From the NCBI GenBank assembly GCA_002104905.1, contig MCFE01000756.1, positions 1 through 38,967 of the forward strand: 38,967 nucleotides of DNA, in the 5' to 3' direction. Each line of letters starts with the position of its first letter. Position 1 is the first letter of the stretch. Of this stretch, positions 18,217 through 28,449 are shown piece after piece. A program made the position numbers and the translations under genes. Source of the DNA: Basidiobolus meristosporus CBS 931.73. Its lineage: Eukaryota > Basidiobolomycota > Basidiobolomycetes > Basidiobolales > Basidiobolaceae. Below the pieces are notes generated by a model, which was not told where the DNA came from, did not search any database, and saw only the letters and a program-made list of their open reading frames with translations.

Positions 18217-19020
18217 TGTGGTAGGGTAAACATACCTCCCACAGACAAGTTTATTCATATAGTCATTATGATATACTTATCCATATTTTATCTTATCAGT
18301 ATTATCCCATTCTTCTTTTGCCCATATTATCAGTATTATCCCCATAAGATGTTTACCCTGATTAGTTATTAGCATTAGTTATCCCAGATGTTATTCAGCT
18401 TTGTGATCAGTAGATGTATCTATATAAGGCAAGTACCCGCGTCAGTACCCGTGACACATGACCTAGGTCTGTGTTACCATCTCTACCATTTCAATACCAT
18501 ATATGGTATTTCTATGTTGCACAGGTTTCAGACTACTGATTCCTGATTGGTTGAGAGTGCTGTGCCTTTTAGAACCTTCCAGGACATTCTTGGCATATTT
18601 TTAGCTCATAGTGATGTCATCAAGAATTCCACTGATACCTAGAATCTTCTAGAACCTTGTCATTAGTAATCACTTAGCAATCAGGAAAAGTATTTAAGGG
18701 AAAGCAATCCCTCATCAATAAATCATCCCTTCTATCAGTAACACTTCTACCTTATTGATTAGCAGTTGATCACTGCACCTGCCTTCAACAGTACATCTAA
18801 GACCTGCCATCAAGGAGCTTTTCAGGGTAGTGCACAAGACACACAGAGGCCTTTGGAGACACTTGGAGCACCTAGGAAGCTAGAGAAGCAGGAGCTTTTA
18901 CCATAGTGGCATATTGACAAAGACACCAGTAGTTTAGACACAGAGGTTATCGCACCCATCAGACACCTCACACACCTTGAGTTGTGTAGCTTCTCCCAGG
19001 AGTACCTCTACACCACCACA
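18217..19020 (+). repeat. 5' LTR of the Gag-protease element
   Basis: This is an 804-bp LTR. Candidate promoter elements are TATATAAGG at 18421-18429, followed by two AGTACCCG words within 18431-18451, and a second TATA-like TATTTAAG at 18691-18698, with AATAAA at 18717-18722. The related solo LTR has TATATAAGG at this second position, so the second site is the more likely TATA box. Confidence 0.9.
18691..18722 (+). promoter_or_regulatory. TATA-like box and poly(A) signal close together in the LTR
   Basis: TATTTAAG (18691-18698) lies about 19 bp before AATAAA (18717-18722). The same pair is repeated in the 3' LTR at about 21504-21535 and occurs in the solo LTR at 13628-14698. If transcription starts about 30 bp after the TATA box, the poly(A) signal is outside or at the very edge of the RNA from the 5' LTR but inside the read-through from the 3' LTR. 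Confidence 0.5.
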
Positions 19021-19022
19021 TA

Positions 19023-19041
19023 ATTGGCACCCAACGTGGGG
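19023..19041 (+). other. Candidate primer-binding site
   Basis: ATTGGCACCCAACGTGGGG begins three bases after the end of the 5' LTR. TGG at its start would pair with a tRNA CCA end. This TTGGCxCCCAACGTGGGG pattern is a common retrotransposon primer site. The tRNA identity was not determined. Confidence 0.6.
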
Positions 19042-19094
19042 GGTTTGACTAAACTGCCCCTAGAAGACTTAAGAAAGAACAAATTATCAAGACC

Positions 19095-20951
19095 ATGGAT
19101 CTACCTTTACCAGGAATGCAAGGAACCCCTTTCTTTGATGGAACTAAAGTCAAAGCTTTCATCAAGAGGTGGGAGCTTTTCTGCAGAGCCCACAAAATAC
19201 CTGAGGCCATTATGGCTGAAGAGATGCCTCCCTACAGCACTGATGAGATCATGCTCTCATTATATGAAAGAAATGATCTGCTGACAAATTGGACCCTCTT
19301 GAAGAGCTACTTGATTGATGAATATGGAGAGAGACAAGTTGACTACACACTTCAAGACTTGGAGAACTTTGCTTATAGCAAGTTTAAGCTGCTACCATTG
19401 AAAGAATACTTGAGTGGCCTTGAGCAAATTGGAGAGTCACTGAAAGCCCAAGGCATTATCACTGATCTGACTTTATCTGCCTATCTGCTCAGAGCACTAC
19501 CAGAAGGCCTGGTTAGAAGGATTGAAAACAATCCTACTGTGAAAGCTATGAGTTCACTGCCTGCATTTCAGTTAGCTAAGCAGATTTTACTTGCCCCTGA
19601 AGAAACCTCACCAATCAGAAAGCTTCTTTCAAGCCCAGGACAAAACCAAGATAGCCAAGACATACTTAATCCCAGCAATCAAAGCACTCAAATTCAGGAG
19701 CTGACACAGCAACTAGAGAAACTCTCTTTGCTACTTGCCAGCAAAGCATATGGTCAGAAGCCAGTGGAGAAAGAAGTCAAATATACATGCATGTGGTGTG
19801 ACTCTGCCAACCATTCCAAGAGAAATTGCCAAGAGCTTCAGTCATTACTATCCACAGGTGATGTCCTATATAGCCCTCAGGGATACATAGTCAGTAAGCA
19901 TGGTGACAAATTATCCACAGCATTTGGACAAGGAGGAATGAGAGTTCACTACAAGCAAGTCACCTCTCATACAAGAAAGGTTCACCTCCATGGAGAAGAA
20001 GATCCTGGCTATTTTGATCCAGCTGAAGTTCTGAACTTTGACTATGAGGATCCCAGAGAGGCCCAAGATCATATAGCTTCAATTTATGCTTCAAAGAGAC
20101 ACCATCCTGAAAAAATGGCTAATCTAGGCCCAGCAACAAAAGTACCAAGATGTGAGCCAGAAGTTGTGATTGAGAAGAAAGCATCACCCCCATTAATTCT
20201 ACAAGAGTCTGCCAAGACCAACAACTACCACATGCAGCCTAAAGTCAAGCAAAATGGTACCCCAGAGGCTCTGACAAGTCATATACTAGGAAGCAACATA
20301 TCAATCAAGGTTGGAGAGCTACTCAGTGTATCACCATCTGTAAGAAAGACTCTGGATGAGCATATCAGAATAAGAAAGCATCCAATTGAAGCAACTCAAG
20401 GCAACCAGGTCAGGACAGTTCAAGGAAGCCAAGATATCAGTAAGCTGCATCAAAGCCAGAAACACTACTACTCAGTGGCAACTGCAACAACTACAGGAAC
20501 TGTGCATAATCAAGAAATCCTATGTCATATAGACAGTGGATCTGAGATATGTGTGATGCCTTTGGAGGCTTGGAAACAACTACCATGCAAAGACCTATTG
20601 CCCATAGACACCAATATCAATTGGAGCATGAAGGATGCCAACTCAGGGCAATCAAAGCTTTTAGGAATTATTCACAGCTTCCCTCTCATCATTGAAGGAA
20701 TACCCCATGAGATCCCAGTATTCATTTGTGCAAAGGCTAACTTTGAATTACTTCTTGGAAGACCATGGGAAGTAAAAGCAAGAGCAACTGCAGTGAACTA
20801 CCCAGATGGTTCAGCATGGTATACTATATACTCAGAGAGCCCAGGACTAACAGCAACCTTCTGTGGTGTGGACTCAAACAATATCCGATCAATGACATCA
20901 TGTAGATTTCTATCTCAAGAAAGGACAGGTGGCTTCATTGAGGAAGACTGA
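19095..20951 (+). CDS. Intact Gag-aspartic protease polyprotein, 618 aa
   Basis: The start codon lies 74 bp after the 5' LTR. Residues about 1-180 form a capsid-like region (FFDGTKVKAFIKRWELFCRA, later LPLKEYLSGLEQIGESL). Residues 232-245 are a CCHC zinc knuckle, CMWCDSANHSKRNC (C-x2-C-x4-H-x4-C), which would bind element RNA. Residues about 465-560 are a retropepsin-type protease with the active site DSGSE (Asp480) and the closing motif LLGRPWE near residue 553. Sequence after the protease is short (about 55 residues) and shows no RT. There are no stops or frame breaks. The ORF holds a single CpG (20886-20887), so every arginine codon but one is AGA or AGG, unlike the host genes from 31,728 on. 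Confidence 0.93.
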   Translation: MDLPLPGMQGTPFFDGTKVKAFIKRWELFCRAHKIPEAIMAEEMPPYSTDEIMLSLYERNDLLTNWTLLKSYLIDEYGERQVDYTLQDLENFAYSKFKLLPLKEYLSGLEQIGESLKAQGIITDLTLSAYLLRALPEGLVRRIENNPTVKAMSSLPAFQLAKQILLAPEETSPIRKLLSSPGQNQDSQDILNPSNQSTQIQELTQQLEKLSLLLASKAYGQKPVEKEVKYTCMWCDSANHSKRNCQELQSLLSTGDVLYSPQGYIVSKHGDKLSTAFGQGGMRVHYKQVTSHTRKVHLHGEEDPGYFDPAEVLNFDYEDPREAQDHIASIYASKRHHPEKMANLGPATKVPRCEPEVVIEKKASPPLILQESAKTNNYHMQPKVKQNGTPEALTSHILGSNISIKVGELLSVSPSVRKTLDEHIRIRKHPIEATQGNQVRTVQGSQDISKLHQSQKHYYSVATATTTGTVHNQEILCHIDSGSEICVMPLEAWKQLPCKDLLPIDTNINWSMKDANSGQSKLLGIIHSFPLIIEGIPHEIPVFICAKANFELLLGRPWEVKARATAVNYPDGSAWYTIYSESPGLTATFCGVDSNNIRSMTSCRFLSQERTGGFIEED

Positions 20952-21016
20952 GAGAGCACTTTGTTCTCCAAACTTACAGTGGTTAGCTAAAAAGTTCCCT
21001 GAAACTTTTTAGCTCA

Positions 21017-21029
21017 AGTGGGGGGTGGA
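21017..21029 (+). other. Polypurine tract before the 3' LTR
   Basis: AGTGGGGGGTGGA directly precedes the 3' LTR start at 21030. This is the usual position for second-strand priming. Confidence 0.75.
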
Positions 21030-21833
21030 TGTGGTAGGGTAAACATACCTCCCACAGACAAGTTTATTCATATAGTCATTATGATATACTTATCCATATT
21101 TTATCTTATCAGTATTATCCCATTCTTCTTTTGCCCATATTATCAGTATTATCCCCATAAGATGTTTACCCTGATTAGTTATTAGCATTAGTTATCCCAG
21201 ATGTTATTCAGCTTTGTGATCAGTAGATGTATCTATATAAGGCAAGTACCCGCGTCAGTACCCGTGACACATGACCTAGGTCTGTGTTACCATCTCTACC
21301 ATTTCAATACCATATATGGTATTTCTATGTTGCACAGGTTTCAGACTACTGATTCCTGATTGGTTGAGAGTGCTGTGCCTTTTAGAACCTTCCAGGACAT
21401 TCTTGGCATATTTTTAGCTCATAGTGATGTCATCAAGAATTCCACTGATACCTAGAATCTTCTAGAACCTTGTCATTAGTAATCACTTAGCAATCAGGAA
21501 AAGTATTTAAGGGAAAGCAATCCCTCATCAATAAATCATCCCTTCTATCAGTAACACTTCTACCTTATTGATTAGCAGTTGATCACTGCACCTGCCTTCA
21601 ACAGTACATCTAAGACCTGCCATCAAGGAGCTTTTCAGGGTAGTGCACAAGACACACAGAGGCCTTTGGAGACACTTGGAGCACCTAGGAAGCTAGAGAA
21701 GCAGGAGCTTTTACCATAGTGGCATATTGACAAAGACACCAGTAGTTTAGACACAGAGGTTATCGCACCCATCAGACACCTCACACACCTTGAGTTGTGT
21801 AGCTTCTCCCAGGAGTACCTCTACACCACCACA
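21030..21833 (+). repeat. 3' LTR of the Gag-protease element
   Basis: 804 bp, the same length as the 5' LTR and read as identical to it. It ends CACCACCACA and is followed by CCGG (21834-21837). Confidence 0.9.
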
Positions 21834-23440
21834 CCGGACACTCTATTGCCTCCTATATTTGTGTGAATTGATTGGCTATTGCCTCTTTTTCACACTCCTT
21901 ACTTCCTGACTCAACCGTTTCTCTTACTTTTCATGCGTACAAATTGGTTTATTTCCATTGAAACTGCAGTTGTGCCTCAATTGCCAATTGTATTGACCTA
22001 TACAAGTCTCTATACACTACACTAATATTAAGCCAAACCTAACACTCAACAAGTAATTCCAATATGTTCTACTACTGAATAAGTATTTCTGCAGAAATGC
22101 TCTGTTTCCATAATTTTGGCAGGAAACCAACTGCATTAGGCCACTCTGCATTCACTGGTTCCCATACATCCTGGTCTAGAGCTGGCACCGCAAGTTTTAG
22201 CACCTCATATGCCAGTCTTTGCCATACATTCTATCAATGTTCTGGTGCATTTTCTTATGCACTGCTCTTAAAGAAGTACTGCAACCTCTTAGTGTGCCCA
22301 TTAATGTTCCAAAATTTCAATAAAGGCATTGTTATAAACTTTGGAGTTCTTGACATTATTGCCTTGTCTGTTAGTGGGATCTCCACTCTGTTAATAATGG
22401 AGGATGTGAAGGCTGTGCTAGACAAGCTGCCTTTCTCTGCATACTCATTTACCTCACCAAAGGGTGGCACAACTGGCTGCACTTCCAACTCTTGTGAAAA
22501 CAGCTGTATTCTTTTTGGTATTTTTTTTGGCTATAATGGAACTTATTTTTGCATGCTTCCCTGTCTCAGGCTTGGGTAGACATTTTTCTGTTTACCTTTT
22601 CCTTTATCACTGCCTGGTCTTCAACTACTAAATTTTCTGAGTGCTTCTAGTATTGAACTTTATTTTTTCCTTGGAAAATGCTGCTCTAATGCATCTGTTT
22701 TGGCCTACGTGTCCCTAGCTGGTACTCTGTTAGTAACCTGACGCTTTTTTCCCACTTTTTTTGAGCTCTTTGCCTAAGCTGTGCAGGGCTCTTAAGGTAG
22801 CCACTGGCTTTTATGAATACCAGGTCCTCCACTGCTACTTTTACTGAGTGCTTCTTTAGTGATACCATGCCTTTTCCTGGATAAATGATGTGCTGGTGCA
22901 TCTATGTTGGCCTGCTTGTCCCTGTGGCTTCTGGAATTTTAGCTCACTCTTCATCATAGCACTCAAAAGGCTCACAGATCTTCAATGTGTTTTAATTTAT
23001 AGACTTCAGTTGCACAGTTCAGCTTCTCCCTTGCATGCTGTAATAGGTTTTACTGTGGGCTTTATCATTAGGCTCTGTTGTTGTGCTTGAAAGCTGTTCA
23101 GTATCTCTCTGCTGTTACATTGGGAAATGGCTCTATTCTTGGCTGTGACATTGAGCTACTTGAGTTCCTTCTTTGCAGCAAAGATACTGCCTTCTTTACC
23201 TGGGATATTGATTGCTCTACACATATTATCCACTCATCCTGTCTCTGGACTATTTCCTGATTTGTCTGGGTCATTGCATCTATCCTACCAGTGACTGCAC
23301 CTAATTACCTCATTATTGGTTTAGTACAAGCTGACAACATAGTTGCACATATTGGTGATGGTAACGTTATGATGGACACTTGCTGGTCTTCAACTGAAGG
23401 TACTTCATTTGCTACATTTACATCTGGTTAAGCACTATGC
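21834..23440 (-). mobile_element. Unknown element copy 2, coding part and 3' region (right end uncertain)
   Basis: It is the inverted homologue of about 1-1518. 21838-22080 matches the 3' non-coding part of copy 1. 22255-22910 matches the K/R-rich coding part, including the two-unit repeat. Further right the minus strand still looks coding: IDAMTQTNQEIVQRQDEWII, then VEQSISQVKKAVSLLQRRNS, a coiled-coil-like stretch. This gives about 450 bp of the N-terminal side that is off-window in copy 1. The far boundary was not found. Confidence 0.6.
22255..23300 (-). pseudogene. Protein of the unknown element, second decayed copy
   Basis: Minus-strand pieces in order are a coiled-coil-like block (RIDAMTQTNQEIVQRQDEW and QSISQVKKAVSLLQRRNS, near 23110-23290), then polar repeat units (MHQHIIYPGKGMVSLKKHS, 22901-22686), then LEVQPVVPPFGEVNEYAEKG and KFITMPLLKFWNINGHTKRL (22488-22255). 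Frame changes and stops separate them. Comparing both copies shows which stops are private to one copy. The function is unknown; the combination of coiled coil and basic repeats suggests a self-associating nucleic-acid-binding protein, which is inference only. Confidence 0.5.
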
Positions 23441-23929
23441 TCAGCTTGTGGCTCTGCAGAGATTCTCATTGTCTACCTGATTAGGATCCTGTGGAGTTTA
23501 CATTATTGAAATCAGTGGGCACAGGGTTAACATGGCCCTTCTTGGTTGTAACCCTGCTTGTTGCATTGAATGTCAAAGCAACTTGTTGTCAAGCTGTTCT
23601 TCTGCTGTTGTCAGCAGTGAGGCTTGCTTGGGAACCAGACAACTTTTCTATATTTTTTGGCAGAATATATAAATGGAAATAAGTCAAAATAAAGGGGAAT
23701 TGGTGTTGAATATATGTTTGTATGTGAGGCCACAACTTTATTTATAATGCTCACTATGGCATGCCAATATTGAATCTTACATTCATGCAGGTGTAGATTC
23801 TCAAATAAATGTCTGTCTGGATTTCACACGAGTATTGAAAAAAAATGATATAATGGCATTACATTGTCAAGTGTCAAGCTGTTTGCCCTATTGAGTAGAA
23901 TACTTTGATCCAACTGCATAGGAGAGGAG

Positions 23930-25840
23930 AAAAAGGACCATGTGGCTATTGTAGCAAGCTTCTCAGTCATGAAGCATGCAGACAGCTTAGGAAGTATCAC
24001 AAGGATCATGGCTAGTGTTTTGCCCCACTACTTATATTTGACCATATCATCAGTCACTATTGTACCAGTATTATCTTACTGGCCAGTTGATATTTCTATA
24101 ACAGCACCTGGCTATACTTGTTACCTTGTGCAAACTGAATAAGGTGAGTTTGTAATACCCTTAGGCTCACCCCAGCCTTCTGCATATAGCATATAGTGTG
24201 AATGCTCTCAAGAAAAAGGCTCACTAAGGGATTGCTAGCATATCTCCCCTAACAAGAGTACTCTGCATGAGCCTGGTACAATCACAATATGCAATGAGAT
24301 AACACCTATGAGAAAAACTGCCAAGGACACTTTATGGAGTCCAGTGAGCCCAGTAATCCATTCACTAGTGAATGATGTGAGGGATTGGCTAGAAATGTGG
24401 TGCTTCTCCACTAATATCGGTAATGGGAGCTCTGAGGATTTACTACTACTTCTTTCCAATATCATCCCTGGATACAACTTACCATGTACATGGTACAAAT
24501 GGACAACTGTCATGTGGCTTGCAACATATGACCAAGAGACCATCCTTATACTGGCTTGTGTTAGCAGTTGCATGGCATTCACAAAATAAAATGACAACAT
24601 TGCAAGGTGTGTAACTTCTCAGGAATCTGCAACTGTTGGGGGAAAGCACTGTTAACACTCTGGATATATTCCAGTAGTATCCCATCTGAAGAAGCTTATG
24701 CAGTCTAGCAGATATTGTAAGCTATAAAGTGCTGCACTCAGAATCAATAAGCGCAATCATATCCAATATATTTGATGGCATATGTTACATGCAGTTATGA
24801 AGCAAGGGCTACTTTGAAGGTATGCATGACCAAGCCTTTGCCTTGACACTTGATAGATTCTCATTAGACAACTACTCTGCCAGCAAATCATGCTGGCCAC
24901 TGATTCTCATTGGCCTGAATTTGCCACCTATATCACAGTATCAGAGCAGCAATATGATGGTAGTCTCACTGGTATCTGGGCCTAAATCACTGTCCTACCA
25001 AGATAGCTGCCTGTATCTATTGCTAGATACATACAGCTTGGCAAGCTATAGGCCATTGGCTGGATTATGGAATTAATTGGAAACCAAAGATACTTAAGAT
25101 TGAGGGTATCTGTTGGAGCATGAGCTTTCCACTGGGAGCAATGCATTTGTTTTTCAAAAACATCTGTATACTGCTGACCAAGTAGAATATTGGGAATTTC
25201 TAGTTAATTGAGCACTTTGAGAAATTGGGGAAGTTTGTAAAACCAGCATAAAATTACAGAGTATCTGCTACCTTGAGTACTTCTCACAGGCCCTTTTTAA
25301 CATTCATACCCATATTTAACAATAAAAGTTCAAGGACTGGATAAATGGACATGTATTTATTAAAGTGGCCTTCTGAAGCCATCTTTACCAATAGTTCAAT
25401 GAAGGCATTTGGAGTCATAGGTGGATACTGTAGAAATACTTCTCCAGAAGCAGATCACCAATGCCAACTTGATGCATTTGCAGCTTTTGTGCAAGAAGCT
25501 TGCAATGGGACTTTAGCAGCTATACTACAAGCATAAAGCTGAGTGTGTAGATCTCTGCCGCTACTGTATCCATTCTCTACTCCATCTTACACAGTGTGTG
25601 GAAAAAATTGGGCCTTGCATCACCTTTTGGGAATTTCCTATGGAGCGGATGTGTGGGGAGATTGGATGACAAGTCAAGTTGCAGGCACCACCATATCCCA
25701 ATCTCATCAAGAATATTACCTTCAAGTTCATCATGGATGTGATGAGTTGGCACATGGAGGACAGCCAGAAAAAGTTGGAAAATACTGAGGACAAATGTGC
25801 ACATAGACCTTGAAGTCAACATGAAGGAGACAATAGCCTA
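23930..25840 (+). pseudogene. Tnp2-like transposase remnant, plus strand
   Basis: Near 23937-24012 the frame reads GPCGYCSKLLSHEACRQLRK followed by YHKDHG, a Cys/His-rich N-terminal zinc-finger-like block. 24308-24589 includes SSEDLLLLLSNIIPGYNLP. 24822-25076 reads DRFSLDNYSASKSCWPLILI, GLNLPPISQYQSSNMMVV and VSGPKSLSYQDSCLYLLLD, which matches the Tnp2 pattern DGF...CWPxxxxxxNLPPxxR...PGPKxPxxxxSFLxPLxxEL. 25090-25160 follows with ILKIEGICWSMSFPLGAMHL. The catalytic-region Asp-Gly-Phe is DRF here, and frames are broken throughout. No terminal repeats were identified. The minus-strand relic at 2340-3110 is its paralog. Confidence 0.6.
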
Positions 25841-25841
25841 T

Positions 25842-27041
25842 TTCACATTCTTGTCAACACTTGTTCAATGAAATAGTCCAAAAATGGGCTGACAATGAGA
25901 TTATTGCTCAAGACCCTGTCAACACACCATTTAACAGCCCCTTGATGCTTGCACCTAAGAAGGATGCTGATGGAAATTCCACTCTGAAGAGACCCTGTTT
26001 GGACCCAAGAAATTGAAACAAACTTCTCCAAGGTAACAAATTTCCAGCTCCAATAATACAGGATATCTTTTTTCACTATCAGGAGCAAAAGTATTCTCCA
26101 AGTTGGACTTGAAGGATGCATATCACCAATTCCAGATCCATACTGATCATCAGCATAGGACTGCCTTTACTTGGAGTAATATGCAATTGATGTTTCAGGG
26201 AGCTCCCATTGGCCTAAAGACATTTGCCAGAAAGTTGCAGAAAGTCATGACTATAATACCTGAGAATGCACTATATTCCATATTACTTGTTGATGATGTC
26301 ATTGTATTCTCCACAAACTGTGAGGATCACACAACTCATGTCACTGATATATTCAACAGATTGACAGCCACTGGACTGATTCTCAATGCTGAAAAGTGCA
26401 GTTTTGCATGCCTCAAAATCAATCTGCTTGGATTTATAGTTACACCAGCTGACTACCAACTAGACCCTTTCAAACTAGTCAATATTCCTGAATAGCCAAA
26501 ACTCACCAGTGTCAAGCAACTTCAACATTAACTTGGAGTATTCAACTATTTCAGGGAACATATACTACTCATGTCTTCATTGAGTTCTCCTTTGGATGCA
26601 ATACTCCATAGCCCTGATCTCCCCTCAGCCTGGAACAAGACTCATGACCCAGCTTTTGAGTTGCTTTGCTAACTACTTCCACAAGCACCCACCTTATCCT
26701 ACCAAGACTTTACTAAGCCTGTTGCTATTGCTACAGATGCATCTAATATAAGGTTAGGAGCAATCCTCTATTAGGATGATGACCAAAAGGCACCTCACTA
26801 GGTCTCTTTCCAAACCAGATCTCTATAACCTGCTGAGAGAAAATACCCTTCCACCAAGAAGGAGCTACTTGCTAGAGTCTTTGCATGGAAGAAGTGTCAT
26901 CAGTATCTATGGAGTAATCCTTTGGCCTTGGACACTGACCACCAAGCCCTAACTATATTCACACTCAAAAGACTCTGACTCCAATGCTTACCAATTGGCT
27001 GGATACTCTACTTGATTATAAGTATACAAGACTTGTTCCAC
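25842..27041 (+). pseudogene. Gypsy pol relic: reverse transcriptase and RNase H
   Basis: Frames in order read LFNEIVQKWADNEIIAQDPV, NSPLMLAPKKDADGN, KFPAPIIQDIF, then (26103-26495) MDLKDAYHQFQIHTDHQHRT, TFARKLQKVM and LLVDDVIVFS with an intact VDD, followed by the RNase H blocks VAIATDASNIRLGAILY, PAERKYPSTKKELLARVFAW and LDTDHQAL. Several in-frame stops break it. Unlike the other two RTs in the window, the polymerase Asp pair is preserved. It belongs to a different gypsy family from the element at 7906-12873. No LTR was found at either end. Confidence 0.82.
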
Positions 27042-27240
27042 CATTCCAGCTGATCATAGTGCCCAATAGTGCCATAGCATGCCAGATGGTGCCTGATCAT
27101 GCCTCAGAGTGCCAGATGGTGCCATATAGTGCCAATTCAGGATCAAAATTGACATGCATATGACCCTAAAATATCAAATTAATAACAAAATATACAGCAC
27201 TCTCTGGCACTATGATCAATGGCACAATGGAACAAGTCTA
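27042..27240. repeat. GTGCCA-rich insertion in the gypsy pol
   Basis: About 200 bp full of ATAGTGCCA/GATGGTGCC words interrupt the pol relic between RNase H and the connection to integrase. The pol frame resumes after it (IIHCPKILSILPYHLSRLFE). The end ATGGAACAAGTCT is shared with 28798-28811. It is a partial copy of the GTGCCA family. Confidence 0.55.
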
Positions 27241-28432
27241 CATTATTCACTGCCCAAAAATTCTCAGCATCCTGCCTTACCACCTTTCAAGACTTTTTTG
27301 AACTTCACCTTTGGAGGGACATGGGATTACTGACATAATCAGTAAATCCACTACAACTTCTGAAATAAATCCTAAACTGGATCCAGCAACTTGGAGAATC
27401 CCACTCACAGATGAAAGGAAGATTTTGATACAGAGGAGTCATTTACTTGACCACTCTGGAGCTGGCACACTTATGAAGAAGCTACACTCTGATGGATATC
27501 ACTGGCCAATTATCAAAGCTGACTGCCAAGAACTTGTCAAGTATTGCAGAGAATGTCAACCTTACAATATCAGCAGCCATGGATTTCACCCTTTGAGTCC
27601 CATCTATCCAAGCCTTCCTATGGATTGTATTGCAACTGAATTAGCTGGACCTTTCACCACTGGTGGCAATGGTATTCACTACCTCTTTGTAATTGTGGAT
27701 ATCCACACACATTTTGTCTTCCTCCAAGCTATCCCAGACAAGTATGCTGCCATTATTGCACAAGCACTATTCAAGCTCTTCTGCTTCTTTGGATTCCCTA
27801 AGGTCATTCTATTGTATAATGGAATACAATTTGTGAGTCAAGTGATCAAAGCTCTTTGCCAGAATAGTGCCACTGATCACTATTGGATCACTCTATATCA
27901 TCCCAAAGCTAATGGACTTGCTGAAAGACATGTTCAGAACTCAGTGAGCATCATTCCAAAATCAATTAAAGGTATCATGAAGAGTTGGGTGAAGTACATT
28001 CCTACTGTACAATATGCTATCAACACCAAGATTGCTACTCTACATGAACTGACACCATTTTCTTTGATTATTGGAAGAAGATTCAACCACTTTGGAGACT
28101 ACCAGAATACAGAGTTAGCAAATTAAAATATAGGCAAGCTAAAGAACTGACTTAAGTACCTTACCATCATAGTCTACTCTTCTATGAGTGGCAGAATTAA
28201 AGCCTCATAACAAAAGATGACTTCAACATATGCCTCAATAAACAGGAACAGCTGCTTCCCTGATGGATTGAATGTAATAATACTAGATATAACTCAACAA
28301 TCTGAGCTTGACCCCAAATATGAAGGCCCATTGAAGGCTGTCAGGCACACAACTGGAGGATCTTATGTACTTCAAGAAAACACTGGGGCACCGCTACACA
28401 AGAACTATCCACTTTCTTTACACTATATTTAA
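27241..28432 (+). pseudogene. Gypsy integrase relic
   Basis: 27311-28126 holds the HHCC zinc region (HLLDHSG...YHWPIIKADC, CRECQ), the first catalytic Asp (FVIVDIHTHF), a degraded second block (LLYNGIQF where SDNGxxF is normal, so the Asp is lost) and HPKANGLAERHVQNS with the Glu. After three stops, 28217-28432 in the same frame gives a C-terminal module, DPKYEGPLKAVRHTTGGSYV, of GPY/F type. It is downstream of the RT in the usual gypsy order. It could once have been a source of RT and integrase for Gag-only elements, but this copy is dead. Confidence 0.82.
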
Positions 28433-28449
28433 ATATTAACGCTAAAGTA

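Larger units (their letters stand above)
18217..21833 (+). mobile_element. Non-autonomous LTR retrotransposon encoding only Gag and protease (TR-GAG-like)
   Basis: It is 3,617 bp long with two 804-bp LTRs (18217-19020 and 21030-21833), TGTGGT...ACCACA ends and TSD CCGG. Reading the two LTRs against each other I found no difference. Three bases after the 5' LTR is a primer-binding-site candidate beginning TGGCACCCAACGTGGGG, and directly before the 3' LTR is a purine-rich tract (AGTGGGGGGTGGA). The 2,009-bp internal region has room for one protein only, and that ORF is intact. Lack of RT, RNase H and integrase with an intact Gag fits the non-autonomous TR-GAG class described in plants; here a protease domain is retained. 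It presumably borrows RT and integrase from a related full element. Confidence 0.92.
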
